DNA from: CAZKUN01 sp964555935
Lineage (GTDB): Bacteria > Armatimonadota > Zipacnadia > Zipacnadales > VGFC01
Reading direction: 5' to 3'
DNA length: 64,000 nucleotides
Assembly: GCA_964555935.1 (NCBI GenBank)
Contig: CAZKUN010000008.1
Location: 1 to 64,000, forward strand
Shown piece by piece: positions 1 through 9,704 of this stretch. Each line of letters starts with the position of its first letter. Position 1 is the stretch's first letter. The notes beneath the pieces are model-generated. The model was not told where the DNA came from. It saw only the letters and a list, made by a program, of their open reading frames with translations, and did no database searches. The translations under genes were made by a program, and so were the position numbers.

Positions 1-1309
1 TCTCACGGGCCCGCAGGCACTAGCGGGATCGGCAGGGCGCCGACCTCCGCGCCGCTGGGGTCCGCCATTCTGGTCAGGAACTGCCCACCGTAGGTTCTAC
101 GCACAAGGACCACGCTCTTGCCGTTGGGAGCGTGGCTGATTCCGGCGCTGGTCACGACCGATCCATCCTGCAGAAAGATCAGTTCATCGGTGTAGTTACC
201 CAGGTCCTCATCGAACGTAGACCCAACGCAATCACCGTAGACATCGCGTCGCATGTCGTCCACATAGCCAAGTGTCAGCTTGACCATATCAGGCGATGCC
301 GACACGGACCGCAGCGCGTGGCCATAGACAGACTCGCCACTCTCATCCATCTCGGTCAGCCAGACCGGGCCGGACTCATCCAGGTCGAGCGCCCGCAACT
401 CGTCGCTCGGGGGCGCCCACATCTCGCCCTCAGGACCCACATGAGCCCCCGTCGGCGTGTTCGGCCGGATCACCCAGAGGTAGCGTGTCTTCTCGTCGAC
501 GAGGAACCGGTCATCCGTGTCGGCCATTCCCCGCCCGGGCGCCCACAGATCGACGTACGTCCTGCCCGGCCCAATGCCATCCCACTCGATCCACTGCCAT
601 CCGAGCGACCACAGAAGCAGCTCCGGCGCCACCCACCGAGGTGCATCGCGCTCAAGGGCGATGAAGCGCTTGCGATCCTCGGCGACGAGCGCGATCAACG
701 CCCCCGAGTCAGAGACGACGGGGGGGGGAACTCTCCATGCGCAACGAAGTCTTCGGGCAGGGGTAGATCCGTCAACTCCGAGGACCTGTCGTCCCAGGCC
801 ACCAGCCGTTGCTCGCCGCCTGCCCCGTGCACCAGGGCCGTCACCAGGTCGCCCGAGGGCGAGGCCGCAACCCGGCTCGTTCGAGCGCCAGCGAAGACGG
901 AGGACTCCTGGCGCGCATCCTCGCCCGTATCGGCGTCCAGGTACGCAAAGACGATTCCGCCTGCCTTGTGGCGGGTGACCCACAGAGATCGCTTGCCCTC
1001 TCGATCCCACGCCGCCCCGGGACTTGCCGTCGTGGTGAGAGATCCCAAGGGTTCCGTGTCAAGCGCGGCCGGGACAACGAACAGCTCCCACCGACCGTCG
1101 TCAGCCGTCGTCTGGGTCACCGCAACCGACCTGGAATCCGGAGAGAAACACAGGTGCGAGACATGCCTGGTTGCGGGCGTTAGAGGGTATTGCCTCGATC
1201 CCGACGATGTCGCTGCGGCCTGCGGGCCCGGCGTCGGCATCCGGGACCTGCACGCCAACACGCCGACAGCAATGACCAACAGCGCCGCGCTCCCCGCGCA
1301 CCTCCGCAT
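1..1309 (-). CDS. TolB/WD40-type beta-propeller lipoprotein, frameshifted, 3' end outside window
   Basis: Start chosen at 1309, where the protein opens with a lipoprotein signal (MRRCAGSAALLVIAVGVLAC; VLAC lipobox, Cys20). About 195 residues follow with propeller-like signatures (FSPDSRSVAV, WDREGKRSLWV, ASPSGDLVTA), indicating a surface-anchored TolB/PD40-type propeller. At the run of nine G at 720-728 the frame breaks: the first frame stops at 695 while equally protein-like sequence (SDSGALIALVAEDRK onward) continues in the next frame to the window edge. Adding one base or removing two restores a single ORF, so this is a sequencing error, a phase-variable tract or a recent mutation. It starts 20 bp after the amidohydrolase stop on the same strand. 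Function is unknown beyond the fold; the C-terminus is not in the window. Confidence 0.6.
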
Positions 1310-1329
1310 TGCACTCACCCCGGCCTCCG

Positions 1330-2520
1330 TTACGTCGTCTGGCCCGCCTGAATCTCCCTCTCGGCGTCCAAGTCCACCTCTTCGCCCTCGATGAAGATCC
1401 GCTCCACGCTCGTTTGCACCTCGAAGGGATCGCCGTCCATCACCACGATGTCCGCGTCCCTCCCGCGCGCGAGACTCCCCACGCGTTTCCCGACTCCGCA
1501 GATCTCGGCCGCGTTGGCGGTGACTGATTTCAGGCCCTCGTCCCACGGCAGCCCCGCCTTGACCGCCATGCCAACGCACAGGGGCAACATGTGGATCGAG
1601 ATCACCGGCGCGTCGGTGATGATGGCGATCTTCACGCCGGCCTCAACGAGTTTCGCGGGTGTCTCGATGGTGCGCTTGCGCAGTTCCACCTTGCTCCGCC
1701 CCCACGCCAGCGGCCCGACGGCGGCGGGGATCTTCCGCTCGGCGAGGTAGTCGGCGATCAGATGCCCCTCCGTGCAGTGGTCGGCGACCAGGTCAAGCCC
1801 AAACTCGTCGGCGATCCGCGTGAAGGTGACGATGTCATGGGCGCTGTGAGCGTGGCCTCGCAACCGGACTTTGCGATCCAGCGCGAGCATCAGAGCTTCG
1901 TTCTTCAGGTCACGCTCCGGGGCATCGCCCTTCTTCGCTTTCTTCAGCTTCGCCGCGTAGTTCCGCGCCCCGACGAACGCCTCGCGCATGACCGCCGCGT
2001 TCCCAAGCCGCGTCGCCGGCATCCGCCCTTTGCCCGCGTAGACATTCTTGGGGTTCTCACCGAGCGCGGCCTTCATCCCCGCCGTTGGCCGCAGCGCGCG
2101 CTCGTCGACCACCCGGCTGCCGTGCGTCCGGACCACCATGCCCTGTCCGCCGATGAGATTCGCGCTGCCGGGGACGCTGAAGACGGTCGTGATCCCCGCC
2201 AGCAAGGCGTCTCGCAGATCGCCACTTGCCGAATCGAACGCGTCGATCGCGCGAACGTGGGGGGTGATCGGATCGACCGCCTCGTTGCCGTCGCGCCCTG
2301 CCGGCCCGGTCCCATCGCCGAACAGCCCGCAGTGCGTGTGCGCGTCGATCAGCCCGGGGATGACCGTCTTCCCGGTGCAGTCGATCGTCTCGCCGTCGAA
2401 GCTCTTGGCGATCTTGCCAACGCTCTGAATCTTGCCGCCATCATTGATGACGACTTGTCCGCCGTCGATGCTGCCCTTGCTCGTGGCGGTATGCACCACG
2501 CTTGCGATGATTCGTTTCAT
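1330..2520 (-). CDS. Imidazolonepropionase-like amidohydrolase
   Basis: A 396-residue metal-dependent hydrolase of the amidohydrolase superfamily. It has the N-terminal beta-sandwich, the HxH metal motif in PGLIDAHTHCG (His61, His63), further candidate ligands in RGHAHSAHD and ADHCTEGH, and a catalytic-Asp-like segment ITDAPV. The C-terminal sandwich strand ends with GRDADIVVMDGDPFE, typical of the imidazolonepropionase/dipeptidase-like group. No signal peptide, so cytosolic. Start ATG is preceded by AGGAG. It lies 24 bp downstream of the TIM-barrel isomerase gene. The substrate cannot be read from sequence; related proteins hydrolyse cyclic amides or prolidase-type dipeptides, which would fit the S9 peptidase two genes upstream. 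Confidence 0.9.
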   Translation of the reverse strand: MKRIIASVVHTATSKGSIDGGQVVINDGGKIQSVGKIAKSFDGETIDCTGKTVIPGLIDAHTHCGLFGDGTGPAGRDGNEAVDPITPHVRAIDAFDSASGDLRDALLAGITTVFSVPGSANLIGGQGMVVRTHGSRVVDERALRPTAGMKAALGENPKNVYAGKGRMPATRLGNAAVMREAFVGARNYAAKLKKAKKGDAPERDLKNEALMLALDRKVRLRGHAHSAHDIVTFTRIADEFGLDLVADHCTEGHLIADYLAERKIPAAVGPLAWGRSKVELRKRTIETPAKLVEAGVKIAIITDAPVISIHMLPLCVGMAVKAGLPWDEGLKSVTANAAEICGVGKRVGSLARGRDADIVVMDGDPFEVQTSVERIFIEGEEVDLDAEREIQAGQTT

Positions 2521-2544
2521 GTCAATCTCCTGTGATCGCTCCGT

Positions 2545-3309
2545 CTACGCGCCGTCCACCATCTCCCGCCACAGCGCGGCGTAGAGCCCGATGACGCGAT
2601 TCGGGTCGTCGCTCCCCGAGCACTCGAGTGACATGTAGCCACCGTAACCGTCGCGCTTGAGCATCCCGATCAGCGCCTTGTAAGGGTAGGGGCTCTCCAG
2701 GTCGTGCATGTGAACGTGGCGGATGTAGTCCCTCACGGGATCGTAGAAACACGAGATCGGGCCGAAGTTCATCTCACGCGGATCGCAGTTGTGCACGATG
2801 CCAACCCGCGGGTGGTCGGCGATCTCGACCGACTCAAGCGCATACTCCCAGTAGTAGAAGTCGCCATGCATCTCGAGGCAGACGTCGACGCCTCGCGTCG
2901 CCGCGTGCTCGCCGATCTCGCTCAGCGCCTGACCAACGTTGTCGATCACCTCGTCCTCATCCGCGTCCTTGGGGAAGGCGTTGCCGAACACGCGGATCAT
3001 CGGGGCGCCGACGTCGGCCGCGAGGTCGCAATATTCCTTCGCCCGGTCGATCTCCGCCTGGCGCGGTCCCTTGTCCAGGTCCTCGAATCGACAACCCGTG
3101 GCGAGGCACGACAGCGGCACGCGCTCGTCCTCGAGCCTCCCCCGCACGTCGTCGCGCTGCGGCTGCGTGAGGCTGAGTTCAACCCCGTGCTTGTGATCGG
3201 CCTCGGCGCGCAACTCGAGGCCGTCGATGCCCGACGCGTGGACCACGTCGATCAGTTCATCCAGCGTCATGTCTTTGCCGAGCAAGTATGTCAGCAGACT
3301 GAGTTTCAT
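2545..3309 (-). CDS. Sugar phosphate isomerase/epimerase-like TIM barrel protein
   Basis: A 254-residue xylose-isomerase-like TIM barrel (AP endonuclease 2 superfamily). Family hallmarks are the first strand MKLSLLTYLLG, IDGLELRAE, the metal-ligand segments VCLEMHGDFYYWE and GIVHNCDPREM, HVHMHDL and the terminal YMSLECSG. Such enzymes isomerise or epimerise keto-sugars, inositols or hydroxypyruvate-type substrates with a divalent metal. Its ATG overlaps the stop of the S9 peptidase gene by 4 bp, implying translational coupling; GGGAGG lies upstream. No signal peptide. The exact substrate is not determinable. Confidence in the fold is high. Confidence 0.9.
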   Translation of the reverse strand: MKLSLLTYLLGKDMTLDELIDVVHASGIDGLELRAEADHKHGVELSLTQPQRDDVRGRLEDERVPLSCLATGCRFEDLDKGPRQAEIDRAKEYCDLAADVGAPMIRVFGNAFPKDADEDEVIDNVGQALSEIGEHAATRGVDVCLEMHGDFYYWEYALESVEIADHPRVGIVHNCDPREMNFGPISCFYDPVRDYIRHVHMHDLESPYPYKALIGMLKRDGYGGYMSLECSGSDDPNRVIGLYAALWREMVDGA

Positions 3310-5207
3310 CGTCGGCCTCCCTTGAGATGTTTGCCAAGCCAGTCGATGATCCGGCCGTACAGATCGCGCTGATGGGCCGGCTCGAGGATGCCATGCCCCT
3401 CGCGTGGATAGAGCACGAACTCCGTCTCGATCCCGAAGTGCTTCATCCCCCAGAACATCTCGTAGCTCTGCGGGATCGGCACGCGCACGTCCTGCTCCCC
3501 ATGTAGGAACAGCGTCGGCGTCTTCACCTGCTTGATGAACGTCATCGCCGAGTGCTGGGCGTAGCGCTCGGGCTCCTCATACGGCGACGCGCCGAAGTAG
3601 AGTTGGAGGAAGCTCTGGATGTCCGTCTGAGAGTTGAAGCTGAACAGATTCGACAGCCCGCACTGACAGACCGCCGCCTTGAACCGGTCTGTTTGGCTGA
3701 CCGTCCAAGCCGCCATGTACCCGCCGTAGCTCCCGCCGTAGATTGCCAGCCGCTCGGGATCGGCGATGCCCTCGTCGATCAGCATGTCAACTCCCGCGAG
3801 CAAGTCCCGCAAGTCCCCTCCGCCCCAGTCGCCGTAGTTCGCGCGGACGAAGTCATGCCCATACCCGCTGGATCCACGGGGGTTCGGCATTATCACCACA
3901 TACCCCGCGTTGGCGAGCAGTTGGCGCGGAAGCAGGCCGAAGTTCTCGCTGAACCGCCCCGCCGGGCCGCCATGCACGACGAGGACCGTCGGGTACGGCT
4001 TGCCCGTGCGGTAACTCGGTGGCAGCGTGACGATCCCCTCGATCTCGAAGCCGTCCGTCGACTTCCAGGTCCGTAGCTCGCTCTTCCCAAGCCTCAGATG
4101 GCCAAGCTTCGCGTTCACCCGCGTCAGCTTCTTCGGCTTCACCTCGGGGCCGACGCGCCACAGCTCCGGCGGCTGGTCGAAGCCCTGAAGCGTGGCGTAC
4201 ACGCTGCCGTCACCCGCGACGGAGGCCAGCTCCATCAGCGGCGCCGGCAGATCGCACAGCGGCTCCATCTCGCCCGGCGTGGCTGGATTGACTGTCACGA
4301 TCCTCGAGCCCATTCCTTCGGCCAACCCGCAGATCACCCGCGATCCGTCGGGCGTCCATTCGGTCAGAATGACCGTCGCCTCGATGCCGCGCGTGAGGCA
4401 CAGAGCTGCGCCGCTCGCAATGTCGACGACCCACGCATCGCCGTGGGGCGCGTCCGTGTCATTCGCGGTCAGCGCGACGGTCTGCCCGTCGGGCGAGACG
4501 CGCGGTCCGCCAAGGAAGCGCAGGCCCGCGTCGATTGGCTTGATCTTAGCGGTCCCGCGGTCGAGCAGTCCGAGTTGAGGCTGGAAGAACTGGGCGTCGA
4601 GGCGTGGCTCTTGCGTGTACGCAACCACAGCCGACTTCCCGTCGGGCAACCAATCGCACTCCCAGACGCTCAGATCATCGGGCGAGCAAGCCTTCGGCTT
4701 GCCCGAATTCACCGGCGCGACCCAGACGCGTTTGTGCTTGTCGTCGGTCAGGACCTCGCGCGCGTCATCGCCCTTTTCCTTGCGCGCCTTGGTGGACTTG
4801 TCATCGGGGGTCGCGGCGAGGAAGCTGAGGTGCTTCCCGTCGGGGAGTGCCTGGATTGCCTCGGGGCCGCCATCGAACTCGACGAGCGGAGAGGCTTCGC
4901 CTCCGTCCACCGCGATCGAGTGGATCTGGGGCGGCTTGTCATCGCCAGGTTTGCGGGTGAAGAGGACGGTCTTCCCGTCGGGGGTGAGGCACGCCTGTCC
5001 GTCATCGGGGCCCTGCGTGAGCCGGCGGACCTTGCCATTAGCCGAGACGAGGTAGATGCTCTGAGCGCGCGTCTTCGCGCCCGGCTTGACCGCGCTCTTC
5101 ACGAAGACCGCGCTCTGGCCGTCTCGGGCCGCATCCAGTCCCGCGAACGCGACGGCGGCGACCGCCGCATCAACCGTCACCGGCTTGAGTTTCTGTCGCT
5201 TCGGCAT
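3306..5207 (-). CDS. S9 family peptidase (acylaminoacyl-peptidase/DPP-like)
   Basis: A 633-residue serine peptidase. Residues 1-380 form a beta-propeller with TolB-like blades (ASPDGQTVALTA, LTPDGKTVLFTR), and the C-terminal alpha/beta hydrolase domain carries the complete triad: Ser493 in GGSYGGYMA, Asp573 in HGEQDVRVP and His605 in REGHGI. The motif PNPRGSSGYG is typical of S9C. No signal sequence is visible (it opens MPKRQKLKPVTVD), so it is probably cytosolic and acts on short or N-acylated peptides. GGGAGG precedes the start. It is followed with a 4-bp overlap by the TIM-barrel isomerase gene, with the amidohydrolase next; the three probably form one transcript. Confidence 0.95.
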   Translation of the reverse strand: MPKRQKLKPVTVDAAVAAVAFAGLDAARDGQSAVFVKSAVKPGAKTRAQSIYLVSANGKVRRLTQGPDDGQACLTPDGKTVLFTRKPGDDKPPQIHSIAVDGGEASPLVEFDGGPEAIQALPDGKHLSFLAATPDDKSTKARKEKGDDAREVLTDDKHKRVWVAPVNSGKPKACSPDDLSVWECDWLPDGKSAVVAYTQEPRLDAQFFQPQLGLLDRGTAKIKPIDAGLRFLGGPRVSPDGQTVALTANDTDAPHGDAWVVDIASGAALCLTRGIEATVILTEWTPDGSRVICGLAEGMGSRIVTVNPATPGEMEPLCDLPAPLMELASVAGDGSVYATLQGFDQPPELWRVGPEVKPKKLTRVNAKLGHLRLGKSELRTWKSTDGFEIEGIVTLPPSYRTGKPYPTVLVVHGGPAGRFSENFGLLPRQLLANAGYVVIMPNPRGSSGYGHDFVRANYGDWGGGDLRDLLAGVDMLIDEGIADPERLAIYGGSYGGYMAAWTVSQTDRFKAAVCQCGLSNLFSFNSQTDIQSFLQLYFGASPYEEPERYAQHSAMTFIKQVKTPTLFLHGEQDVRVPIPQSYEMFWGMKHFGIETEFVLYPREGHGILEPAHQRDLYGRIIDWLGKHLKGGRR

Positions 5208-5272
5208 CCTCGCTGCCTCCCTTGATGCGTCAGGGGGCTAATGCGAGGCGCCGTCCAATGATTCCTCCGTCG

Positions 5273-6355
5273 CTACCGCGCCGCGATGGCGCCCGCCTCG
5301 TCCAGCACGCTGAGTTCCTTGATCGCCTCATCCAGAGACTTCAGCTCCGCGTTCAGGGCGTCCATCGCCTTGCGGTCGACCTTGCCGTCGGCGAGGCGGC
5401 TGTCCTGATCCGCCATCTGCAGCACGACCGCGTCCAGCGCGGACTCGATCTTCTGCAGCCTCAGCACGTACCGCGCCTCGTTCGCGTCCGTGTCCGCGAG
5501 CAGGCCTTGCACGTTTTGCTTCGCATCGAGCGTCGCCTGAAGCTCTGTCTTCAGTTCTTCACGGTCCGTCTGCTCCATTCGCCGCTCGACGTCGGCGATC
5601 TCCGAGGCGAGCCGGTCGCGGTTGACCTGCGCCGAGGACGCTCGGAACGTCTGAATGTGCCCCGCAAGCTCATGCGCGCCCGTCTTCAGCCGCTTGATCT
5701 GCGAGCCCAGCTCTCCGGCGTCCCACCGCTCGTCATCAATCGCGCGCAAAGCCGTCGCCTGCTTCGTGTCGATCTGCTTCAGGATGCGCTCGACATCGCC
5801 CATGGGTGCGCGACGGCGCGACCCCGCCACGAGGGACGCGATGGTGAGCGCGCAGAAGCAGAACACCACGACCGCGATCACGATGGCCGTGAGCCCGCCG
5901 CCCGAGGATCGCTCCTGATAGAGTCGCAGAACCACTTCGCCGCTCAGTGACTCTCGTGCCTCGGTGGGAGTGACGATGTATCGCTCCACAAGCGTGTCAA
6001 CGTCGATGTACGCCCCAACCAACTCGGGTGGCGGCGCGGTCGAGCGAGGCCAATGGAACTGAGTGATAACGCCGCTTGCGCCGATCTGAGTGCCGGGCGC
6101 TACCAACTGCACGAGCCCGCGTTTCAGGTCGTGGGCTTGGGCAGGCGTGTATTGCTTGCCATCAAGAGAGCACGTGATCACGCCCTCCAACTCGACCATG
6201 TAGTCCTCGGCAACGCCCCGGTCGGGAACTGGGATGGTCACCTCGCGCCCATCGAGCGGGACGGCGGTCTCGCCGACGACCTTCAAGCCGGCAGCGTGGG
6301 CGCAGCCGCACGCCACGACAGCCAACAAGGCCAACGCCACACAGATCCTCATCAT
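5273..6355 (-). CDS. Membrane protein with central TM helix and C-terminal coiled coil
   Basis: A 360-residue protein of no recognised family. It has an N-terminal signal (MMRICVALALLAVVACGCAHA, possible lipobox cysteines at 16/18), a soluble segment of about 130 residues, one strongly hydrophobic helix at about 155-177, and a long charged helical region 186-355 rich in E, K, Q and D with heptad-like spacing that should form a coiled coil. It starts 4 bp after the stop of the VWA lipoprotein gene, so the two are almost certainly co-transcribed and may act together at the envelope. An N-out/C-in topology is inferred. No enzymatic motif is seen. Confidence 0.75.
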   Translation of the reverse strand: MMRICVALALLAVVACGCAHAAGLKVVGETAVPLDGREVTIPVPDRGVAEDYMVELEGVITCSLDGKQYTPAQAHDLKRGLVQLVAPGTQIGASGVITQFHWPRSTAPPPELVGAYIDVDTLVERYIVTPTEARESLSGEVVLRLYQERSSGGGLTAIVIAVVVFCFCALTIASLVAGSRRRAPMGDVERILKQIDTKQATALRAIDDERWDAGELGSQIKRLKTGAHELAGHIQTFRASSAQVNRDRLASEIADVERRMEQTDREELKTELQATLDAKQNVQGLLADTDANEARYVLRLQKIESALDAVVLQMADQDSRLADGKVDRKAMDALNAELKSLDEAIKELSVLDEAGAIAAR

Positions 6356-6359
6356 CCCA

Positions 6360-8201
6360 TCACCTCGTCCGTTGGTAGGCCGAGTATGTCAGCGACTTCG
6401 CGAGATAGACTCCCAGCTCCCGGTCGCCGGAGTATTGGGAGTTCATGCTGCCGATGACAGAGACATACTTCGCGAGCAGCGCGCCGTCCTTGTCGAGGTC
6501 GGGGTCCTTCCAGCCCTCCGACGCCACGCCCAGGACGACCATCTGCTCGTCGACGACCTTCGCCGCCTTGCCGTAGTCGCCCACGTCGATGAACATTGCG
6601 GCTTTCTGCAGCGCCTCGCCCGTCTGGAAACCAAGCACATTCTTCTTCACCGCCTGGCTCGTCGACGCGAGCATCACGTCCTCGCTCGCCGCCGGCTGAA
6701 CCGTTGCGGTGATCGTCACGTCCTGGTTCTTGGCGAAGACGAGGTCCTTGTACTTGAGATGCACGTCGGCGATCTTGCGTTCCTTGCTGCCCTTGGGCAC
6801 CTCGATCTCAAGCATCACCACATGGCTGTCGTCCATGTAGAACTGCGGGATCACGATCTTGATCCCTGGCTCATCCTCAATGTCCTGACGGTCGGCCGTA
6901 ATCCCAAGCTCGCGACGGATGCGCTCATCCTGCACGCGCTCCGTGTGCTTGACCGTCTCGACCTCCTCATCCGTCAGTTCCGCCGAGCCCAGCACCCTCA
7001 CCAACTCAACGTCATCCGCCAGCTCGATTCGCAGCCGCAGCGCCTTGGCGACCACGTGGGTCAGGTCCTCAAGCTCCTCCTTGAAGATCTCCTGGATCGC
7101 CGCCGCGTCGCGGACGAAGTGGTAGTTGCCCTTCCCCTGCCGCGCGACGGTCATCATGAGGTCGGCGTCATAATCGAGCCCCATGCCCACTGTCGTCGTC
7201 TGGACACCATCATCAAACGCATCGGCCGTCAGGCGCGCGAATGACCCGAGGTCTTCGATGCCGGCAGTGACCTCACCGTCGGAGATCAAGATCACCTCAT
7301 TGATCGCCTTCGGGTCGAGGTTCTTCGCGACCTCAGCGTAGCCCGCCTCAAGCGCCGCGTGGATGTTCGTCGAGCCACCAGGGCCCAGCCGTTCGATGCG
7401 GGACCGCAGCTCGTTCTTGTCGGAGACCTTGGCGGCCGAGACGGTGACTGTGGGCGCGTCGTCGTAGGACACGATCGACAGGATGTCCGTCTTCTCCAGG
7501 CGCCCGACAACCTCGATCGCCGCCCCGCGGGCGTGCTGCATCTTGTCTTCGTCGCTCATCGAACCGCTGCAGTCGATCACCAGGCAGATATTCAACTGCG
7601 GACGCTTGGGCGCTTCGCGGTCGATGGCCTGGATACCCACCTGCAGGTACGTCCTGCCGCCGGCCTTGATCATCTTCGCGCGCTCCGTGGCGGCTTCGAC
7701 GGTAAGGGCGGCTTTCGTGGGTATCGCGAACGGTTGGGAGTATTGGCCCGCGAAGGTGTCGAGCTTGATCAACTCCTCGCCGACCATCACGCCGTCCTCG
7801 ACCAGCTTCGCCAACCGGTCCCGCTGCCCGCTGCCGCCCTGGTACGTGTTGGCGACGTAGGCGTCCTTGTCCATGTTGGGCGTTCGCGGCGCGAGCTGTG
7901 CCTGATACTCGTCGTCGGGCTCCCCCTCAGGGGAGAGCGAACCATAGGTATGCAACGTCGAGCCGGCCACCGCACCCGGCTCAGCGTCCGCGCTCGGCGA
8001 CGTGCTCTCGCCCTGTTTCATGCGGCGCGGCAGCGGGGCGTTGGGCTGTCCGCCCTCATAATCCATCTCCCCCATTGCCATGGGGGCCTCGTCCGACCCC
8101 GGGTACTCGTGCTTTGATGTGCAGCCCGCGATAAGAAGCGGCCCAAGCGTCAACACCAGGACACTCACAACGAGGGCACTATGCTGGAATCTCTTCTTCA
8201 T
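6360..8201 (-). CDS. VWA-domain lipoprotein (YfbK-like)
   Basis: A 613-residue lipoprotein: the signal ends in IAGC (Cys27), followed by a low-complexity linker. A von Willebrand factor A domain has an intact MIDAS motif DCSGSMSD (Asp210, Ser212, Ser214), the downstream GGSTNIHAAL and the ISDGEVTAG strand. The architecture (N-terminal vWF-associated segment, VWA, then a C-terminal beta/helical region) is that of the YfbK family. Such proteins bind partners through a metal-dependent site at the outer surface; the partner here is unknown, but the coiled-coil membrane protein immediately downstream (4-bp gap) is the obvious candidate. The start is preceded by GGAG. Confidence 0.9.
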   Translation of the reverse strand: MKKRFQHSALVVSVLVLTLGPLLIAGCTSKHEYPGSDEAPMAMGEMDYEGGQPNAPLPRRMKQGESTSPSADAEPGAVAGSTLHTYGSLSPEGEPDDEYQAQLAPRTPNMDKDAYVANTYQGGSGQRDRLAKLVEDGVMVGEELIKLDTFAGQYSQPFAIPTKAALTVEAATERAKMIKAGGRTYLQVGIQAIDREAPKRPQLNICLVIDCSGSMSDEDKMQHARGAAIEVVGRLEKTDILSIVSYDDAPTVTVSAAKVSDKNELRSRIERLGPGGSTNIHAALEAGYAEVAKNLDPKAINEVILISDGEVTAGIEDLGSFARLTADAFDDGVQTTTVGMGLDYDADLMMTVARQGKGNYHFVRDAAAIQEIFKEELEDLTHVVAKALRLRIELADDVELVRVLGSAELTDEEVETVKHTERVQDERIRRELGITADRQDIEDEPGIKIVIPQFYMDDSHVVMLEIEVPKGSKERKIADVHLKYKDLVFAKNQDVTITATVQPAASEDVMLASTSQAVKKNVLGFQTGEALQKAAMFIDVGDYGKAAKVVDEQMVVLGVASEGWKDPDLDKDGALLAKYVSVIGSMNSQYSGDRELGVYLAKSLTYSAYQRTR

Positions 8202-8393
8202 GGCTGATCGCTCCGGTTCGCTCTCTGAATCCCCTCTACTAACACCCTTGACGCACGCGTGGGCCGCCGCGCCTCGCCGCCACCCCCGGGAAGCAGTGCC
8301 AAGGCGCGTCGGTCACCTCAAGTCGGAGCCGCGGTCGGCCCACACTTCTCTGTCGGATCTGCGAGCCCAAATCTTACAACGCGTGCCGAGAAC

Positions 8394-9557
8394 CTACTCA
8401 TCCTTCGTCCCCGTCGCCTGATTCACCATCACCCGCTGCCGCGCCGCGTCCGACACTGCTTCGCCCGCCAGCACGTCGGCCTCGGTGAAGGTGGCCATCA
8501 GGATCTGCTTGGCTCGCGTCCGCTCGAAATCGTAGATCAGATAGATCGTCCCATCCGCCGCCTGCGTCGCGTCGGGATACGAGACATGACGCCGCGCATC
8601 GACGATATACCCGCCCTGCCACGTGCCGCCGTCATCGTCAGACAGATATGCCGTCAGATGAGATCGGGTCTTGCCGTCCGGCGGATTGTGCTTGACTAGT
8701 AGTAGCTTGCCGGAGGCCAGACGTTTGATGAAAAAACGCGACGCGCGGATATGCCCCACGCTGGAGACCTGGCTCTCGCTCCACGTCCTCCCTCCGTCGG
8801 CGGACGTGCTCTCGCCGATGCCATACGTCGTCCTGGCGAGCAACCACAGGCTCCCATCATTCCGCTCCACCACCATGTGCTCGTCGCAGGCCCGGCCCTC
8901 CACATCGCACCCGCCCAGCAGCTCCCACGTCTCCCCTTCATCCGTGGAGCAGACCACGTTCGAGCCGCTCTCGTCCGGAGTCTTGCGATAGTTCGCCGGA
9001 TCGCAGTTGATGGGGTCCAGCGACCACACCGCGGCCGGCAGGAGCCACGTGCCCGTGCTCAGCGCGATGGGCTTGTTCATCATGACTCCATTGCACAGGC
9101 GCCTCGGGGCGGACCACTCCGGGTCAGCCGAATCGGGGTCGTCGGTGGTGATCGCCCAGACCCCCGCTCGCCCGTCCCACAGCGTCCAGCCCTGAGCCCA
9201 GAACAGCCACAGTCGGCCGCCTGGGTCCATCCACAGGCATGGGGCAAACGCCCGCACCTCGCCGGGGCAGTCGGATGATGAGCTGCACGTCCGACCACGT
9301 CTCGCCATCGTCCGCGCTCGTGTTGAGCATCACGTAATTCCACGGCCCCTCCGTCGGCCCGCCGCCATACCACGTCGCCCAGAGCCTCCCACCGGGCGCG
9401 CGCTCGATTCCAGGGATTCCCTGGAATATCCGGACCTCGGCGGCATGCTCCGGACCCGGTTTGGCGATGATCGGCGGCTGCAGAGCGGCGTCCACGGCTT
9501 GGGCATCTGCTGACATGGCTCCCCTAGCGCGACAGCGGCGACAACAATGAGATTCAT
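8394..9557 (-). CDS. BNR/sialidase-like secreted protein, two frameshifts
   Basis: Six-bladed-propeller sialidase-like protein with four recognisable Asp boxes: SADDGETW, STDEGETW, SADGGRTW and SDDDGGTW. The start chosen is ATG 9557 behind AGGAG, giving a signal peptide MNLIVVAAVALG. Two frame breaks occur. Near 9525-9528 one G must be added to pass from the signal peptide into SADAQAVDAALQ. At 9264-9267 one base of a four-G run (CCCC in coding sense) must be removed to pass from DVQLIIRLP into GEVRAFAPCLW. With both repairs the ORF is about 387 codons. Related proteins are exo-sialidases or other BNR glycosidases; the catalytic tyrosine/arginines were not traced. Both breaks are in G/C runs, so base-calling errors are likely. 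Confidence 0.65.
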
Positions 9558-9704
9558 GCGCAACTCCTGAGTCCGGCAACGCTCGCTAGCCAGTTCGGGA
9601 GCGCGGGGGTTGGGGCCTGCCCGCGTTCTGATGCAGGAGTCTGCGCCACGGTCACGAATCTGCCCGGCGCGGCCAGTCCGATCTCACGCCGCGCGGAGAT
9701 TCCT

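Noticed and set aside
4098..5225. 375-residue open frame on the plus strand
   Set aside because: Antisense to the S9 peptidase, whose triad and propeller are unambiguous.
6234..7244. 336-residue plus-strand frame
   Set aside because: Antisense to the VWA lipoprotein; no coherent protein features.
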